Source: Pomphorhynchus laevis
Lineage: Eukaryota; Acanthocephala; Palaeacanthocephala; Echinorhynchida; Pomphorhynchidae
Assembly: GCA_012934845.2 (NCBI GenBank)
Contig: WNNJ02003641.1
Coordinates: 186,001-250,000 of the forward strand
Length of the DNA: 64,000 bases
Direction of reading: 5' to 3'
Within the stretch, counting starts at the first letter, position 1; the number at the start of each line of letters is the position of its first letter. The position numbers and the translations under genes were made by a program. Under the pieces are notes generated by a model. It made no database searches. It was given only the letters and a program-made list of their open reading frames with translations, and was not told the origin of the DNA. Positions 36,401 to 47,060 of the stretch are shown here, piece after piece.

Positions 36401-38626
36401 AAAAGAGAGAAATAAATTTTGTTTTTTTTTGATAGAGAGAAATTTATTCAATTAACTTGAATAATTATTATTAATAATATAATTTAATATTAATGATATA
36501 TTTTTATTTATAACTTGTAAGGATTGAAATTGCGGTGATATAAAATTATAATTTTAATACAAAAATTTTACTTCAATCACTTCAATTACAATGGGCAGCG
36601 AAAAATCAGAAAATATGGCGAGCGAATATCGAGATTTGAGAGGTCAAGTTTCTTCACGTTGGTTTTTTCGACTAACTGTGGTGACGGTGATACAACTATC
36701 AAGATATAAGAAGAATGTGCTACCTTTAATCGGAGAAATCTGCACGTCCATACAACGAATGTATTCGGGACTTGAGAATTAAAATTGGGTTTGCACTTGC
36801 AAGGGCAGCATCATTACAGATTCGGAGCACCCCATATTCTCGAGAACACGTGAAAATCCCATATCAAAGGTTTAGAGAGTATGGGGCGGATCGGGAGTGA
36901 CTGGGTGCAAAGTGGAGGTGTTTCTTTGACCACTTTTTTATTATTGCCCGCTATGCGACCTTTTATTACATTTAAAAGGTTTTCACTTTGAATTCTAATT
37001 AAAAATTAATAATAAATAATTTATTATTTATGGATAATCTGACCAAGAAAAATCTTCTGCTATAAAAATGGAATAGTATATGAGACAGGCAAACAATTAC
37101 AAACAATGACATTGTTTGATGCTGGATGAATGATATTTGAAAAATGTTGTTTTATAACATTTGTGAAATTATTTGACAGAAATAAACATGAGACATTGAA
37201 ACAAATTAATACTGAATTTAAACGTTGTGCATTTTTATGTTTAACTTACAAAGTCAAATAGTTGAAATATAAAATAATTAATGTTTTCACTAAATCTATA
37301 TCTACAAGAATTTCCTCGTGTCCATGCAATGCAAGGCGTTGTCGAATTGAGATATCATATAAAATTCAATGCAATAACACCTTAAACCTTTATATTTTTA
37401 TTCTTGTGTAACAACTTAAACCTTTATATTTTTATTCTTGTGTAGTACATCCCATATTTTCAAATCGAAATTTTATAAAAACAACTTCAATTATTTTTTG
37501 CAAATTCGTGCTTATCGTATTAGACAAATATGTTCTTTCAGCCTAGTGAATGGACTTTTAACGATTTAAAGAAATGCGGAATTTCTAAATGAAAACACTC
37601 AATAATTACAAATTAATCCTTAATAAATGTTGTCTATATTGAAATCATTTGATTTTTATATTGAATTTTTTTGATTTCAATATTAAAATCATTTAAGCAA
37701 TATATTTGTTGCAATTCAATTAGAAAATTCAATTTAAAAATTCAATTGTATTTCATACTATAAATTAATTATAAATAAAGAAAAATAATTATAAATAATA
37801 AATAATTATATAATATGTTATACACTTAATATTTATTTAACAATAAATTTCAAATTGGGATTTAAAATAAAAATCAACTTTTATAAATTGACTTATAAAT
37901 AATAGACGATGTAACTGAATAAGGATAAGAGGTCATAAGGATATCATTGTTTTAGTTATTTAAAAATTTTTACATACTTTTGCTTACAATATTTTTAGGG
38001 AGTACTTCTACATTCAAATTGAAAAGCATGTCAGAGCGCACCTGGACGACAGCGGCAGTTGTGAAGCAGCCAATGCCGACATTAATCTATTTAGGATACT
38101 TACTTCTCACTACGACAGAACCAATCAAATTCAGGTATTAAAGTTAAATTAAAATGTAAACGGAGATTTTAAACTTTTGTTCCAACCATTTAATAAATTT
38201 GTTACAATAATATATAATAATATATAATATTAAATATTAAATAATATAATAATTTATATCATCAGAAATATAAATATAATTGTAATATATTAGATAATTT
38301 TAAAATCAATTTGTCAATTATCTTTAATTTTAAATCATATGTTTTTATTTATCGATTACTTTATAATAAATCTCAATTATCAATAAATTTATTTGTCTCT
38401 GTGAGATAAAAACAAATTATTTATCACTTCGTAATTATCATTGTATTTTTAGACACCGAGAAATTTCCTGAATGTAATCAAAAGAGCAATTGCTGAATTT
38501 ACGAATGCAATTATGCTCAAAAGAGATATTGAGCCATCGTGGAAGAAAATTATCTACAAGGTTATTTCAAAGATGGATGCAGATCTTCCTCCATATTTTA
38601 AAAACTGCACTGTTAACAATCACTGA
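30418..38626 (+). CDS. pros: Prospero/PROX homeodomain transcription factor, four exons
   Basis: Exons 30418-30981, 32825-32997, 37999-38134 and 38453-38626 join in phase with GT/AG sites (GAG|GTATAT; TTTTTAG|CTT; AG|GTAATG; TTTTTAG|GG; CAG|GTATTA; TTTTTAG|ACA), giving 348 residues and a TGA stop. The N-terminal half is low-complexity, with a nuclear-signal-like cluster ([19 protein letters not shown], about residues 141 to 159). The C-terminal half is the homeo-Prospero domain: [27 protein letters not shown] (recognition helix), then [30 protein letters not shown] and a short tail. In animals this atypical homeodomain protein drives neural and secretory cell differentiation as a nuclear DNA-binding regulator. 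Start: the ATG at 30418 is the first in frame after the stop at 30376; an upstream exon entering at 30401 cannot be excluded. It is shorter than most family members, so N-terminal exons may be missing. Introns are loaded with repeats. Confidence 0.93.
31056..31175. repeat. Intron 1 repeat, copy 1
   Basis: ATGTTGAAACTGAAATTA followed by AATAAGCTTAGCATAAGCAT and TATGACGATATTATGCTCA is found here and at about 32562-32680, in the same orientation within prospero intron 1. The second copy then multiplies the phrase AACCAATATGGTCGATATT. Confidence 0.8.
31402..31566. mobile_element. MITE-like element with long inverted ends
   Basis: The left end AGGGACGATCAGGTGTAATT is mirrored at the right end, whose reverse complement reads AGGAACGATCAGATGTAATT. 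The mirrored arms run for at least 70 bases, including the pairs AAGATTATTATATTT and AAATATAATAATTTT and the inner pair ACTAGTAACTACTA and TAGTAGTTACTA. Total about 165 bp, non-coding, so a foldback MITE. No clear target duplication. It sits in prospero intron 1. Confidence 0.82.
32562..32680. repeat. Intron 1 repeat, copy 2
   Basis: Second copy of the block at 31056, ending 145 bp before the homeodomain exon. It continues into two or three short copies of AACCAATATGGTCGATATT. Confidence 0.8.
33950..36250 (+). mobile_element. LINE with restriction-like endonuclease, decayed, in prospero intron
   Basis: Plus-strand frames give, in order: [40 protein letters not shown] with VRRIVGRTL (34460-34540), diagnostic of this RT family; [14 protein letters not shown] (RT motif A); [14 protein letters not shown] (remnant of the motif B region); [20 protein letters not shown]; then [19 protein letters not shown] with RHNIVIDE and [19 protein letters not shown]. 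The last group is the Cys/His knuckle and nuclease core of a restriction-like endonuclease, as in the R2/NeSL/Utopia side of LINEs. Frames change often and there are many stops. It is in sense orientation in the 5-kb intron 32998-37998. The 56.9-58.0-kb fragment carries the upstream part of the same family. Confidence 0.82.
36353..36440. repeat. 30-bp tandem repeat, three units
   Basis: The unit AAATTTTGTTTTCTTAAAAG followed by AGAGAAATA occurs three times, the last one altered. It lies in prospero intron 2, close behind the LINE. Confidence 0.85.
36836..37530. repeat. 0.7-kb duplicated block, intronic copy
   Basis: This is the partner of 28889-29628, same orientation, 7947 bases apart. The first 500 bases differ at only a handful of sites. 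The 3' part has small indels around a TTTATATTTTTATTCTTGTG phrase. It lies about 470 bp before the exon encoding the Prospero domain. Confidence 0.9.
37845..37965 (-). repeat. Family R copy just upstream of prospero exon 3
   Basis: On the minus strand it reads CTCTTATCCTTATTCAGTTA, TTATTTATAAGTCAATT and AAAGTTGATTTTTATTTTAA, the family R signature. It ends within 40 bases of the acceptor at 37998, so part of the splice-site context is repeat-derived. Confidence 0.7.
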
Positions 38627-39055
38627 AGACAAAACTATCATCATTTTTATCAATTTTTTCTATTTTCTCTTAACAAAGCTGCTGCCTACATGGCATAAAA
38701 AAGAAAGACTTAAATTAGCCTATAAATACGGCTGCACCTTAAATTCACTATTCATGATGTAATTATTTGATATTTCATGACATTTCATGCTTGTTAAAAT
38801 GCCGCTTATTTAGAATCGCAAGCGCCTTTGAGATATAAAGCAACAAACCGATAAACGTCTAATGCTTAAAATACGTCCATCATGAAGTCACCAATTGTTT
38901 CGTCCAGTGTAGACCATTGTATGCCATAATTCATACCACTAACGCACGCTAAAGTGTTCGCTAGTGGTACCGTTTTGCATTTAATTCATTCTGTACATCA
39001 GCCTAATCGTCTAAACGCTTCAGATGGTATTAGCAAAACTGAGTTCTTCAATAAA
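38627..39055 (+). promoter_or_regulatory. Probable prospero 3' UTR and poly(A) signal
   Basis: The first canonical AATAAA after the stop with unique sequence before it is at 39050-39055 (CTTCAATAAAAGTTG). An earlier AT-rich ATCATTTTTATCAATTTTTT stretch lies right after the stop. No other gene is seen up to 39.4 kb. Confidence 0.4.
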
Positions 39056-39459
39056 AGTTGAGTTTCACGAAGAAATCCATAAATGCTATACTATTATCAT
39101 TCTTTGTTATTGATTTGACTATGTACCTTCGTCATATACTTAGTGATGATTCATGTGCTGTATGTGATGATGACTTGGTTATCCAAAAATCTTTTATCCG
39201 CTCAAAGTGCATTTAATGTTATGTCATCCAACTGTCTTTTCAACCAGTCGAAGGTAAATGTGCATAAGTCAAAATAACTTTCGTTTGTATGGTTCTTTAA
39301 GTCGATGTAAAGGCTAAAAATGAGAAGATTTGACTTTAAAACTACTTCAAGGTTTTGCTCGCTTTTAAGTGGCTATCCATTGAACCACTAACACATAAAT
39401 ACACAAGGAGAGGTTGTATTGGAGTATAGGTTGCAAATGATTGACAAGCTCTATTGCAA

Positions 39460-41560
39460 AATTCTAGGATATATCTTTCACAAAAAGCATTCAGATATTT
39501 AAATACATAAACAGATCAGCTCTCGATGTATTCTATTTCCGATAATCTCCTTACATTACAAGTTATCTGAACGGATTAAATCGCGTTTAATTTCCATCAA
39601 TTAGACAAGTGTCAGTTGATATGTGTTGTAGGAGTTGAAATATGAAGTTTATTTCGTCGTCAGTATCAATACTATAGAAATACTTTTCAATACAAAAGTA
39701 TCAATACTTTTCAATAGAAACATAAGTTCTGGTCGTTTCAATCAATAAGGGCGGAACATTTCAATTAATAAGGGCTGAAACCTTCTAACATAGCAGTTGC
39801 TCCTTATTACCTCTAATCCTTATTCTTAGACATCGTCTGCAATTTTTAGTCAATTCATAAAAATTGATTTTTTAAATGAATTTTTATATTTTCTATATTT
39901 CCTTGAAATGTATATATTTCTTTCACAAAACGCATTCAAATATTTAAATACGTAAACAGATCAGCTCTCGATGTATTCTATTTCCGATAATCTCCTTACA
40001 TTACAAGTTATTTGGACGGATTTAACCGCGTTTTATTTCCATAAGTATCAGTGGATATTCGTTGTAGGAGTTGAAATATGAACTTTTTTTCGTCGTCAGT
40101 ATCAATACTATTTTCATTTGTATACTATCTGCTATAATATGTGATCAACAGATACAAAAGTCAATCGTCATAAAAATTGACTTTTATTTTAAATTTTAAT
40201 TTCCGAATTTTAACTTGATATAAATATAAATTGTATAAAATCTTATATAATTATTTATTATTCATCTTTATTTTTATTTATAAATAATATAAAATACATA
40301 GACTCGGTTATCTGATCTGATTTGCTATTTATTATTTAGAATTTAGTTAATTATTGGTAATTTTATTGTTTATATAGTAATGACTTAGACTAGCAGACAA
40401 TTGTATTTCAACGTTTATTTAAACTTTTCTACGTAAAGACTGTTTAGCACAGAGGTGGCCAACTAATGGCTCTTTATTTTTCGTATCTCCGCATCCTTCA
40501 TGCCTTCGTTCGGATGTCCTTAATGCTTTACTTCATCCTTTCTGCGCTGTGATCTTGTAGTAGGTGAACCTGATAGTAGGTGAACATCTATCGGCAGCCT
40601 GAAAGGTACAACAGCCATATTATTTTCTTTCCACTTGATGTATTTTAGTTCGTAGTTGGAATGTGCCAATGTTAATGTCCCTCTGACTATTCACTGATTG
40701 ATCATTTTGTTTAAATTTTTATATTTCCTTAATTTGTACTTGAGTGGTCAGTAGTCGCTCCATGGAGTAAATTTTCTCCCAGCAATATCCTGATGAAAAT
40801 TTTTGCTGTAAATATTATTGTTAGTTATTTATTATTCTTAATTCATTTTTTTGTCGTTGGTAAGGGCAGTTTCTGTATTGATACCAATTTGCGAGGACAT
40901 GTTTGTATCTGATCTCTCGATAATAAATTACCTATAAATTTCACTTTATCTTGCAAAAGCAGAATTTCTCACGTTTCACTTTACACCAGATTCTTTTAGT
41001 CTGTCCAATACTGCCTGAAAGTTGTTCGTATATTCTTTTAATTTTCTTATATTTAGGTTCTTCTGTTCTTTCAATGTTTTTAGTTCTTATATTTACTATT
41101 TAACAATTGTATTTCAACGTTTATTTCAACTTTTCTACGCAACGACTGCCTAGCATAATGTTATAAAAATCTGACGGATTTTCATTAACGAATTAAACCG
41201 CGTTTAATTTCCATCATAATTAGACAAGTGTCAGTGGATATTCGTTGTAGGAGTTAAAATATGAAGTTTATTTCGTCGTCAGTATCAATACTATTCTTAT
41301 TTGTATACTATCTGCTATAATATATGATCAACAGATACAAAAGTCAATCGTCATAAAAATTGACTTTTATTTTAAATTTCAATTTTTAAATTTTAAGTTG
41401 ATATAATTGTAAATTGTATAAAATCCTTTATAATTATTTATTGTTTATCTTTATTTATATATATTATAAAATACGTAGACTCAGTTATCTGATCTTATCT
41501 GTTAGGTAAATTTAAAAATCGGAAAATTATATAAAATTATAGAAAATAATAATGTTAAAT
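39460..41560. repeat. Cluster of three ~190-bp repeats mixed with family R
   Basis: The block CAGATCAGCTCTCGATGTAT, CTCCTTACATTACAAGTTAT, TAGACAAGTGTCAGT and GTAGGAGTTGAAATATGAA occurs at about 39476-39680, 39926-40110 and (3' part) 41195-41295. Each of the last two is followed by CAACAGATACAAAAGTCAAT and a family R tail, so they moved or duplicated as a unit. The 500 bases around 40450-41080 are GC-richer; their minus strand has scattered RT-like phrases, too weak to assign. Confidence 0.72.
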
Positions 41561-41970
41561 CAATATTTAAATATTAAATGAAATATCGTATAAAATACCT
41601 AGACTCAGATAGCTGATTTGATTTGTAGCCATTTGAAAAAGCAACATCAAACAAATCCCAATTTCGAATATCCTCTCTGTATAAATTACCTGCATATCAT
41701 GAATATTATGGAATAAATGTATCATCGTTTTGGGTAGTTGAATGTTAAGTTGTTTTGATAGGCCAATCAATGCTACCTCATTAAATCTTAGCATTTATTA
41801 GCGAATTCTACGCGTTGTAAAAAGTCATAATTGTCATATAGAGATGGCATCGCTTTCAAATTACATTAAACGATATGCATTAAATATTTAAATAATTTAT
41901 GTAATCCATTGAGTTATACTATAGAATTAAAAGTATAATTTAATCTTAAAATATGGTTTAGCATAGTTTA

Positions 41971-42080
41971 GGATTAAACAATCGCGAGCGATTAAAGTAT
42001 GACTCAATTCATTTAGTCAATATGACCACAATGACCAAATGATATGAGTTATACTTTAACCGCTCGCGATTGTTTAACCT
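41971..42080. repeat. Inverted repeat with CG-rich 36-bp arms
   Basis: GGATTAAACAATCGCGAGCG with ATTAAAGTATGACTCA (41971-42006) is mirrored with about three differences at 42045-42080. The 38-base loop is not otherwise notable. The arms carry TCGCGAGCG, striking in so AT-rich a neighbourhood. It could be a small MITE or a conserved stem. Confidence 0.8.
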
Positions 42081-42380
42081 TAAACATATGAGAGTGATTG
42101 AAATGGAAGAAGAATATCTCATAAATGCTAGCGTATCATCATTTATACGATTACAATTATTTATATATCATAAGGAACAGTCATTTTGATGACTGGAAAA
42201 AGGTACCCCTGATTGAATAAAAGTGGAATATCATTCTCAGCAAAGTATTTCTTTAAGCCGCCTACGGAGTAGGTCGTGCAAGGTGAACAGTAGTTTACGC
42301 GGCTGCTTAATACAGACAAGCTTAAACAGACACTAATCATGTAGCAGTAATAAATCAAGAAAATAATTTGTTGTGCAATG
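42081..42380. other. Short spacer before the LTR element
   Basis: A minus-strand frame of 65 codons (42161-42358) contains NYCSPCTTYSVGGLKKYFAE. I recognise no family and it does not continue the LINE seen on the other side of the LTR element, so I leave it unassigned. Confidence 0.25.
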
Positions 42381-42456
42381 TGAGGTAAAACTTATGAAGT
42401 TTTATTGGACTTAATCTAAAACACAAAATGGTTCAATGATAAATAAAGTTATGTCA
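42381..42456 (-). repeat. 3' LTR of the Gypsy fossil, 76 bp
   Basis: On the minus strand it starts TGACATAACTTTATTTATCA and ends AAGTTTTACCTCA. It matches 46241-46316 except for about five substitutions. Seventy-six bases is very short for an LTR. Confidence 0.93.
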
Positions 42457-42577
42457 ATCACCCCGTCTTAATTTTTGCAAAATATTTTCTTCATCAGAAC
42501 TAGTCATCGAGATACCTGAGCCTTCTTCTCAATCTTTTATTGAGGTTGTACGCATTGCATGTATCCTCGTTGTTTGA

Positions 42578-45377
42578 TCATGTTGAAGATTCCACCTCGG
42601 CTTGGAGCATGTTGTCTTTTTGACCTTTTGGCATCCCATAATCGTCACTTGAATCCGCAGGAATCGAAAATGCATTTTTCGAAATATGTGTATCGCTGTT
42701 GCAGTAATCGTCCGCGATGTGAACGTCGGTTGAGTCTTTGCTGTTAGACACGTCTCTAGTCAACAAAACAGTCGTCTCGTTTTCTTTGGGCTGTTCAGTT
42801 AACTCAACAGAAGGAATAGTCGGATCCATTTCATTCTTATCTGTACCTTCAGTACCGTCGTTCGCGAAGTCCGGAGCGAGATCTCTCAGAGATACAACCG
42901 CTTCTCGGTCATTCGGATACTGAACGAGAGCATATTTTGGATTTATCAACAAAAGTTTGGCTTGATCTACCAAGGGATCGAATTTAGACCTGAGATCGTG
43001 CCTTCGTACCAGGACCTCCTCGGACTCCAGTAGCCAGTTCGGAATTGAAGTGCCCTGAACATTTTTGTGAGGAAAAGAGAATAAGCGATCGTGCGGTGTT
43101 TCGTTAGTCGCGGTTGATAAAAGTATTCGAAGGCTGTTCAATACGTCAGACAGAATGCATTCACATGATGATTTGGGCATTGATCGGCTCATGAGAGAAG
43201 TAGTAATAGCAGTCCAAATAGTTCAATTGAAACGTTCGCATTGTCCGTTGCCTCTTGGATTGTACGCTGAGCTAGTACTGCTGGCAACTCCTTGCTCATT
43301 TAGAAAATGCTGAACTTGTTTTGACAGAAAAGAAGCTCATCGATCACTGTGGATATACTCGGGACATTAAAAAATTGAAAAGATTTGACTTAGACAGTGA
43401 CAGACGGTAGTCGCAGAAACATCTTTGTACGCAAAAGCGAAAGGAAATCTAGTAAACTCATCGACAACTACGAAGATATATCAATTAGCAGGACTTACTC
43501 GGCAACGGACCCTTGAAGTCGACGCATATTCTCTCGAAAGGCCTGGTAGCGCGAATAACGTGATGTTGAACAGACAGAAATCTAGGCTTACATCGGTTAC
43601 ATGCTGAGCAAGTGTTGACGACTCTCTTTACGTCTTCGATTGAGAAGGGCAAATTTCTAGATCGAACATAATGGGCGAGTCGGCGTACTCCTGGATGACA
43701 CAATTTATCGTGGATTTGGCGAAGCTCGTTTACTGAATGAGTGGATGCACACATGCGTGAAAGTGCATCAGCTGAGCAATTTCGATTACCAGGCATATAT
43801 GAGATGGAAAAGTCATAACAAGCAAGTTCAAGTTTCCATCGTTCAAGTTTCTCATTCTTTATCTTGTTTCAGCGCGCAGGCTGGAAAATAAAGCTTACTG
43901 ACTTCTGGTCAGTGAAAATTAAGAAATGTCTGCCAATCAGAAAATGACGCCATTTCTTGAGTGCTTCCACAATTGCATAAGCTTCTTTCTCCACTGAAGA
44001 GTACTTTCGCTCACACTTAGACAAGGTTCTTGAGAAAAAGGCGATGGGTCGCCCATCTCCGTTAAGAGTAGCCGCGATGCAAACATATGAAGCATCCGTT
44101 TCAACAGTGAGTTCAATTCTTCGAAATGTACGGCAGCTTCAGTAGACATTGGAAATCGTACCACGTCCTTGAGAGGGGCAATCTTGCTTAAGAATTTTGG
44201 AATCCATGAAGAGTAATAGGCAAAAAGTCCAAGAGCCCGTTTCAATGATGTTAAATTAGACGGAAGAGGTAAGTCGCGAAGAGCTGTCAAACGATAAGGA
44301 TCTGGATGTAGTTTTCCTTGGGATACTTGATAACCGAGAATTTTTATATCCGTTTTACAGAATTCGCATTTGTCAGGATTATAAGTTAATTCAATCAGTT
44401 TAGCCATCTCGTCAAATTTCGCCAAATTCTCATCATGCTCCACTTTTGTACGTCCACAAACTGTAATGTTATCGAGATATTCGAAAGTATGTTTTAATCC
44501 ATGCACCTCTATTATTCGATCCATTGCTCTTTGGAAACAAGCGACAGCATTAGTCAAGCTAAAAGGCAACCTTTTAACCTGCTAAAGCTTGCCATCAGCT
44601 TCAAACTCCGTGAATATTTTGTCGTTTTTATGCAATTGGATTTGGTGATAGGCAGACTAAAGATCTACAGAGGAAAAATATTGATATTAGCTAATTTTAG
44701 AGACTAGTTGCTGAAGGGTAGGAAGTGGATAAGCGTCCAATAACGTAAATTTATTTATAGTTTGTGAATAGTCAATAACCATACGACGATGTCTGTCAGA
44801 ACGAGTGACTAATACTTGAGCTCACCAGGGTGAACTACACGGCTCGATAGCGTCGTCCTTAAGCAGCTGCTGGATTTCAGCTCTGATGAACTTGCAGTCT
44901 TCGTGATTGAATTTTCTGGAACGGATAACAACTGGCTTCGTATCGAGAGAAAGATGCTGGAAAAGTCGAACAGGGTCAACGTCGATAGACTTGAGAAAAT
45001 CAATAACCAGATCGAATTGACTACCACCCATGCATATTTTCACGTTCTGATGGCATTCCATAAACTCTATTCTGAGGATAGATTCGTTACATAAATCGTT
45101 TAGAATATCAAATTTGACGTATTCGTAAACTCGATTGTGATACTCAATCGTTACACTCACTTCACCATTAGTATACGTTTTGAGATTGTTAGTGACCATT
45201 GTCACATATTTGCTTGATTTTTGGATGGAGAGATTCAACCGTTTTGCTGTATCGAACCGCATAAAATTTCCGTAACTGCCTGTATCAAAAAGACATTGCA
45301 CTCTATGCTGATTTATTTGAATAATGTCGGCAACTTTGCTATCTCGACAGGTATATGCCAGTGTCGCGATCTGTGTG
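42578..45377 (-). pseudogene. Gypsy pol region (PR-RT-RH-INT), fossil
   Basis: Recognisable parts, reading 5' to 3' on the minus strand: protease around 45300 (LFDTGSYGNFM), RT around 44500 (MPFSLTNAVACFQRAMDRI and FEYLDNITVCG), connection and RNase H to about 43860, integrase zinc finger around 43750-43600 (HDKLCHPGVRRL and CSACNRCKPRF) and the integrase core start (FERICVDFKGPLP). The C-terminal part to 42578 is acidic and of unclear role. Broken at several points. Confidence 0.88.
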
Positions 45378-46220
45378 TCAGTAATTCTTGAATTTCGAAG
45401 ATTTACAAACTCTACTGAAATGCCCAACTTTCCCGCATCGACGACATGTAGATTCCTTTGCCGGACAAGAAGACCTTTGGTGCTTTATTGATCCTCCGCA
45501 GAAACAGCATTTCCACTGGGACTTCGTCGTGACAGCAGCATGATTAGACGAACATAAATCCACATTTTCACGCATTTGAGGACTTACTTATTTGCGGTGT
45601 AGGTCGTCTGTTATATGGGCTACGCGGTAAAACGGTTGTTCGATAAAAGCTGAACGCTTTTCAGCCATTTCTATAGCCTTGGCTTTGTCACATGCGATCG
45701 AAAATTGTAGATGTGTATTTTCCAATAATCTCTCTCGTATCCTTGATGAAGAGATGCCCATAATAAACGCATTTAGCATTGCTTTATCTTGATGTCACGT
45801 TTTTAAAATCGCATTCGATAGCAAGCTGCTTTAACGCATTAATGTACTGTTGTATATCCTCCCCCCTCAACTTGACGACGGACATACAACATGTGTCGAG
45901 CATATACAACGTTTACAGGCTTTTCGAACACAGACCTGAGAATCTCGATTGCTTGATCATATGAATCCGCAACTTTAATCGATTTAAAAATCTATGGAGA
46001 AACGAAATTTCTGAGAATAGTAAGCTTGACTTGTTCGGGAGCTTTGATGTATAACAGGAATTCCGTAAATGTTGCAAACCAGTGGCGCCATATGTCAGTC
46101 ATGCCTCTTTAATATGGTTGTACTGTTAACTTCGAAGATTGCAAGTATCGTGCCATATCTATTGAACTTGCTGTCTCGTTGTCAAAGACATCAGATCGAT
46201 GAGAGTTTGATTCGGTCATT
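45378..46220 (-). pseudogene. Gypsy gag region, fossil
   Basis: The gag-like part includes HWFATFTEFLLYIKAP and, at about 45580-45420, the zinc knuckle CRRCGKVGHFSRVC preceded by CCFCGGSIKHQRSSC. In the family this protein forms the particle and binds RNA. Broken. Confidence 0.8.
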
Positions 46221-46240
46221 CAACAATGAGTCCAATAAAT

Positions 46241-46316
46241 TGAGGTAAAACTTATGAAGTTTTATTGGACTTAATCTACAGCACCAAATGGTTCAATGAT
46301 AAACAAAGTTATGACA
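46241..46316 (-). repeat. 5' LTR of the Gypsy fossil, 76 bp
   Basis: Starts TGTCATAACTTTGTTTATCA and ends TTACCTCA on the minus strand. It contains an AATAAA within CCAATAAAACTTC. The bases directly inside (TTTATTGGACTCATTGTTGA) are where a primer-binding site would lie; I cannot assign a tRNA. Confidence 0.93.
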
Positions 46317-46321
46317 CAATG

Positions 46322-47060
46322 AAAGGGAGGTGACGGTGGCTTGTCAATAAGATATATGGTCCTGGCTCTGCGGAGTGCTGCATTAATCCAACTACGAGCT
46401 ATATCGTTGAAGTCACCGATAAACATGTCATATCCGCTACCTAACATTATATCCAGAATATCAAGGTTCTTGTGAATATCATCTGGTCGAATATAAATAT
46501 TGGATATGCTGACGGGTTTACCGTTTTTCCAGAATGTTATCCCTTAACAAGACATGACTAGACAAAATAGTTAAGTAAATGGATTATCTTAAGTGGCTCT
46601 TAACAAAAGTTAGAAGACCTTAAGATGAAAATGGGTGATATGGGGTAATATATAGAGTAAAGTGGGTGGTTATATTCTTTTGAATGAATCAAGTAATGTC
46701 CCGCAATGATCGGATCGATCTAGTCTCCTGAATGACTATAAAATTTGAACCTCGACCAGATATTAGACTAAGTGCAGAAGCACTGTTCGAATTCCACTGA
46801 ACAATGTTCAGAGAAAATGGATCTCGACTACTCCCATTGCGTTGATAAGTAGTGTAGAGAACGGATATATTAGGTGGGTCTGGAGCTGGAAAGGTTGCCT
46901 TCTCAAACACAGGGACAACCGAATGACCATTGACTGTGTCTTGGCTGGTGAGTAAATTATAATCATTTCCCTTATCGTTTTTGAATCCATCGAGTGTATC
47001 TTCATTCCCGTTGGTATACAAGGACTTCTTTTGTCATCGCTTTATCTTCTTCTGAAGACT
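46322..47060 (-). mobile_element. LINE 5' part (APE endonuclease start), copy 1
   Basis: The minus strand shows NIVQWNSNSASALSLISGRG and FIVIQETRSIRSLRDIT (APE N-terminus), and nearer the LTR element HKNLDILDIMLGSGYDMFIG with DFNDIARSWINAALRRART. The latter resembles the fragment at 60.05-60.3 kb (RWINAAIRRARNG), so both belong to one LINE family. Preceding bases (about 46700-47020) encode the end of ORF1 (TNGNEDTLDGFKNDKGNDYN). The Gypsy fossil is inserted directly downstream in the element's own direction. Stops are present. Confidence 0.8.

Larger units (their letters stand above)
42381..46316 (-). mobile_element. Ty3/Gypsy LTR retroelement fossil, ~3.9 kb
   Basis: Minus-strand element bounded by two 76-bp direct repeats (TG...CA ends) and flanked on both sides by CAATG (42376-42380 and 46317-46321), a five-base target duplication. 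Parts in order from 46.2 to 42.6 kb: gag with a CCHC knuckle, protease (LFDTGS), reverse transcriptase, RNase H, integrase with the HHCC zinc finger and core. This order (RT and RNase H before integrase) places it in Ty3/Gypsy. A purine tract (AAGACGGGGTGAT) directly precedes the 3' LTR. It is a fossil with at least half a dozen breaks. The two LTRs differ at about five of 76 sites, so the insertion is not recent. It lies inside an older APE-type LINE remnant. Confidence 0.93.

Noticed and set aside
36591-36782. Plus-strand frame in the prospero intron as an extra exon
   Set aside because: No acceptor or donor in the right phase, and exons 2 and 3 already join directly within a conserved codon of the domain.
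2795-38626. Gene A and prospero as one gene
   Set aside because: No donor in gene A's last exons has the phase needed to enter the prospero exon at 30401, and gene A has its own stops and a possible poly(A) site. They also lie 23 kb apart with unrelated repeats between.
40430-41080. A second LTR-element pol fragment
   Set aside because: A few minus-strand phrases look RT-like, but there is no catalytic motif, no order of parts and no terminal repeat, so I do not call it.
42161-42358. Minus-strand frame next to the LTR element as a continuation of the LINE
   Set aside because: It bears no similarity to the corresponding part of the related LINE at 60 kb.
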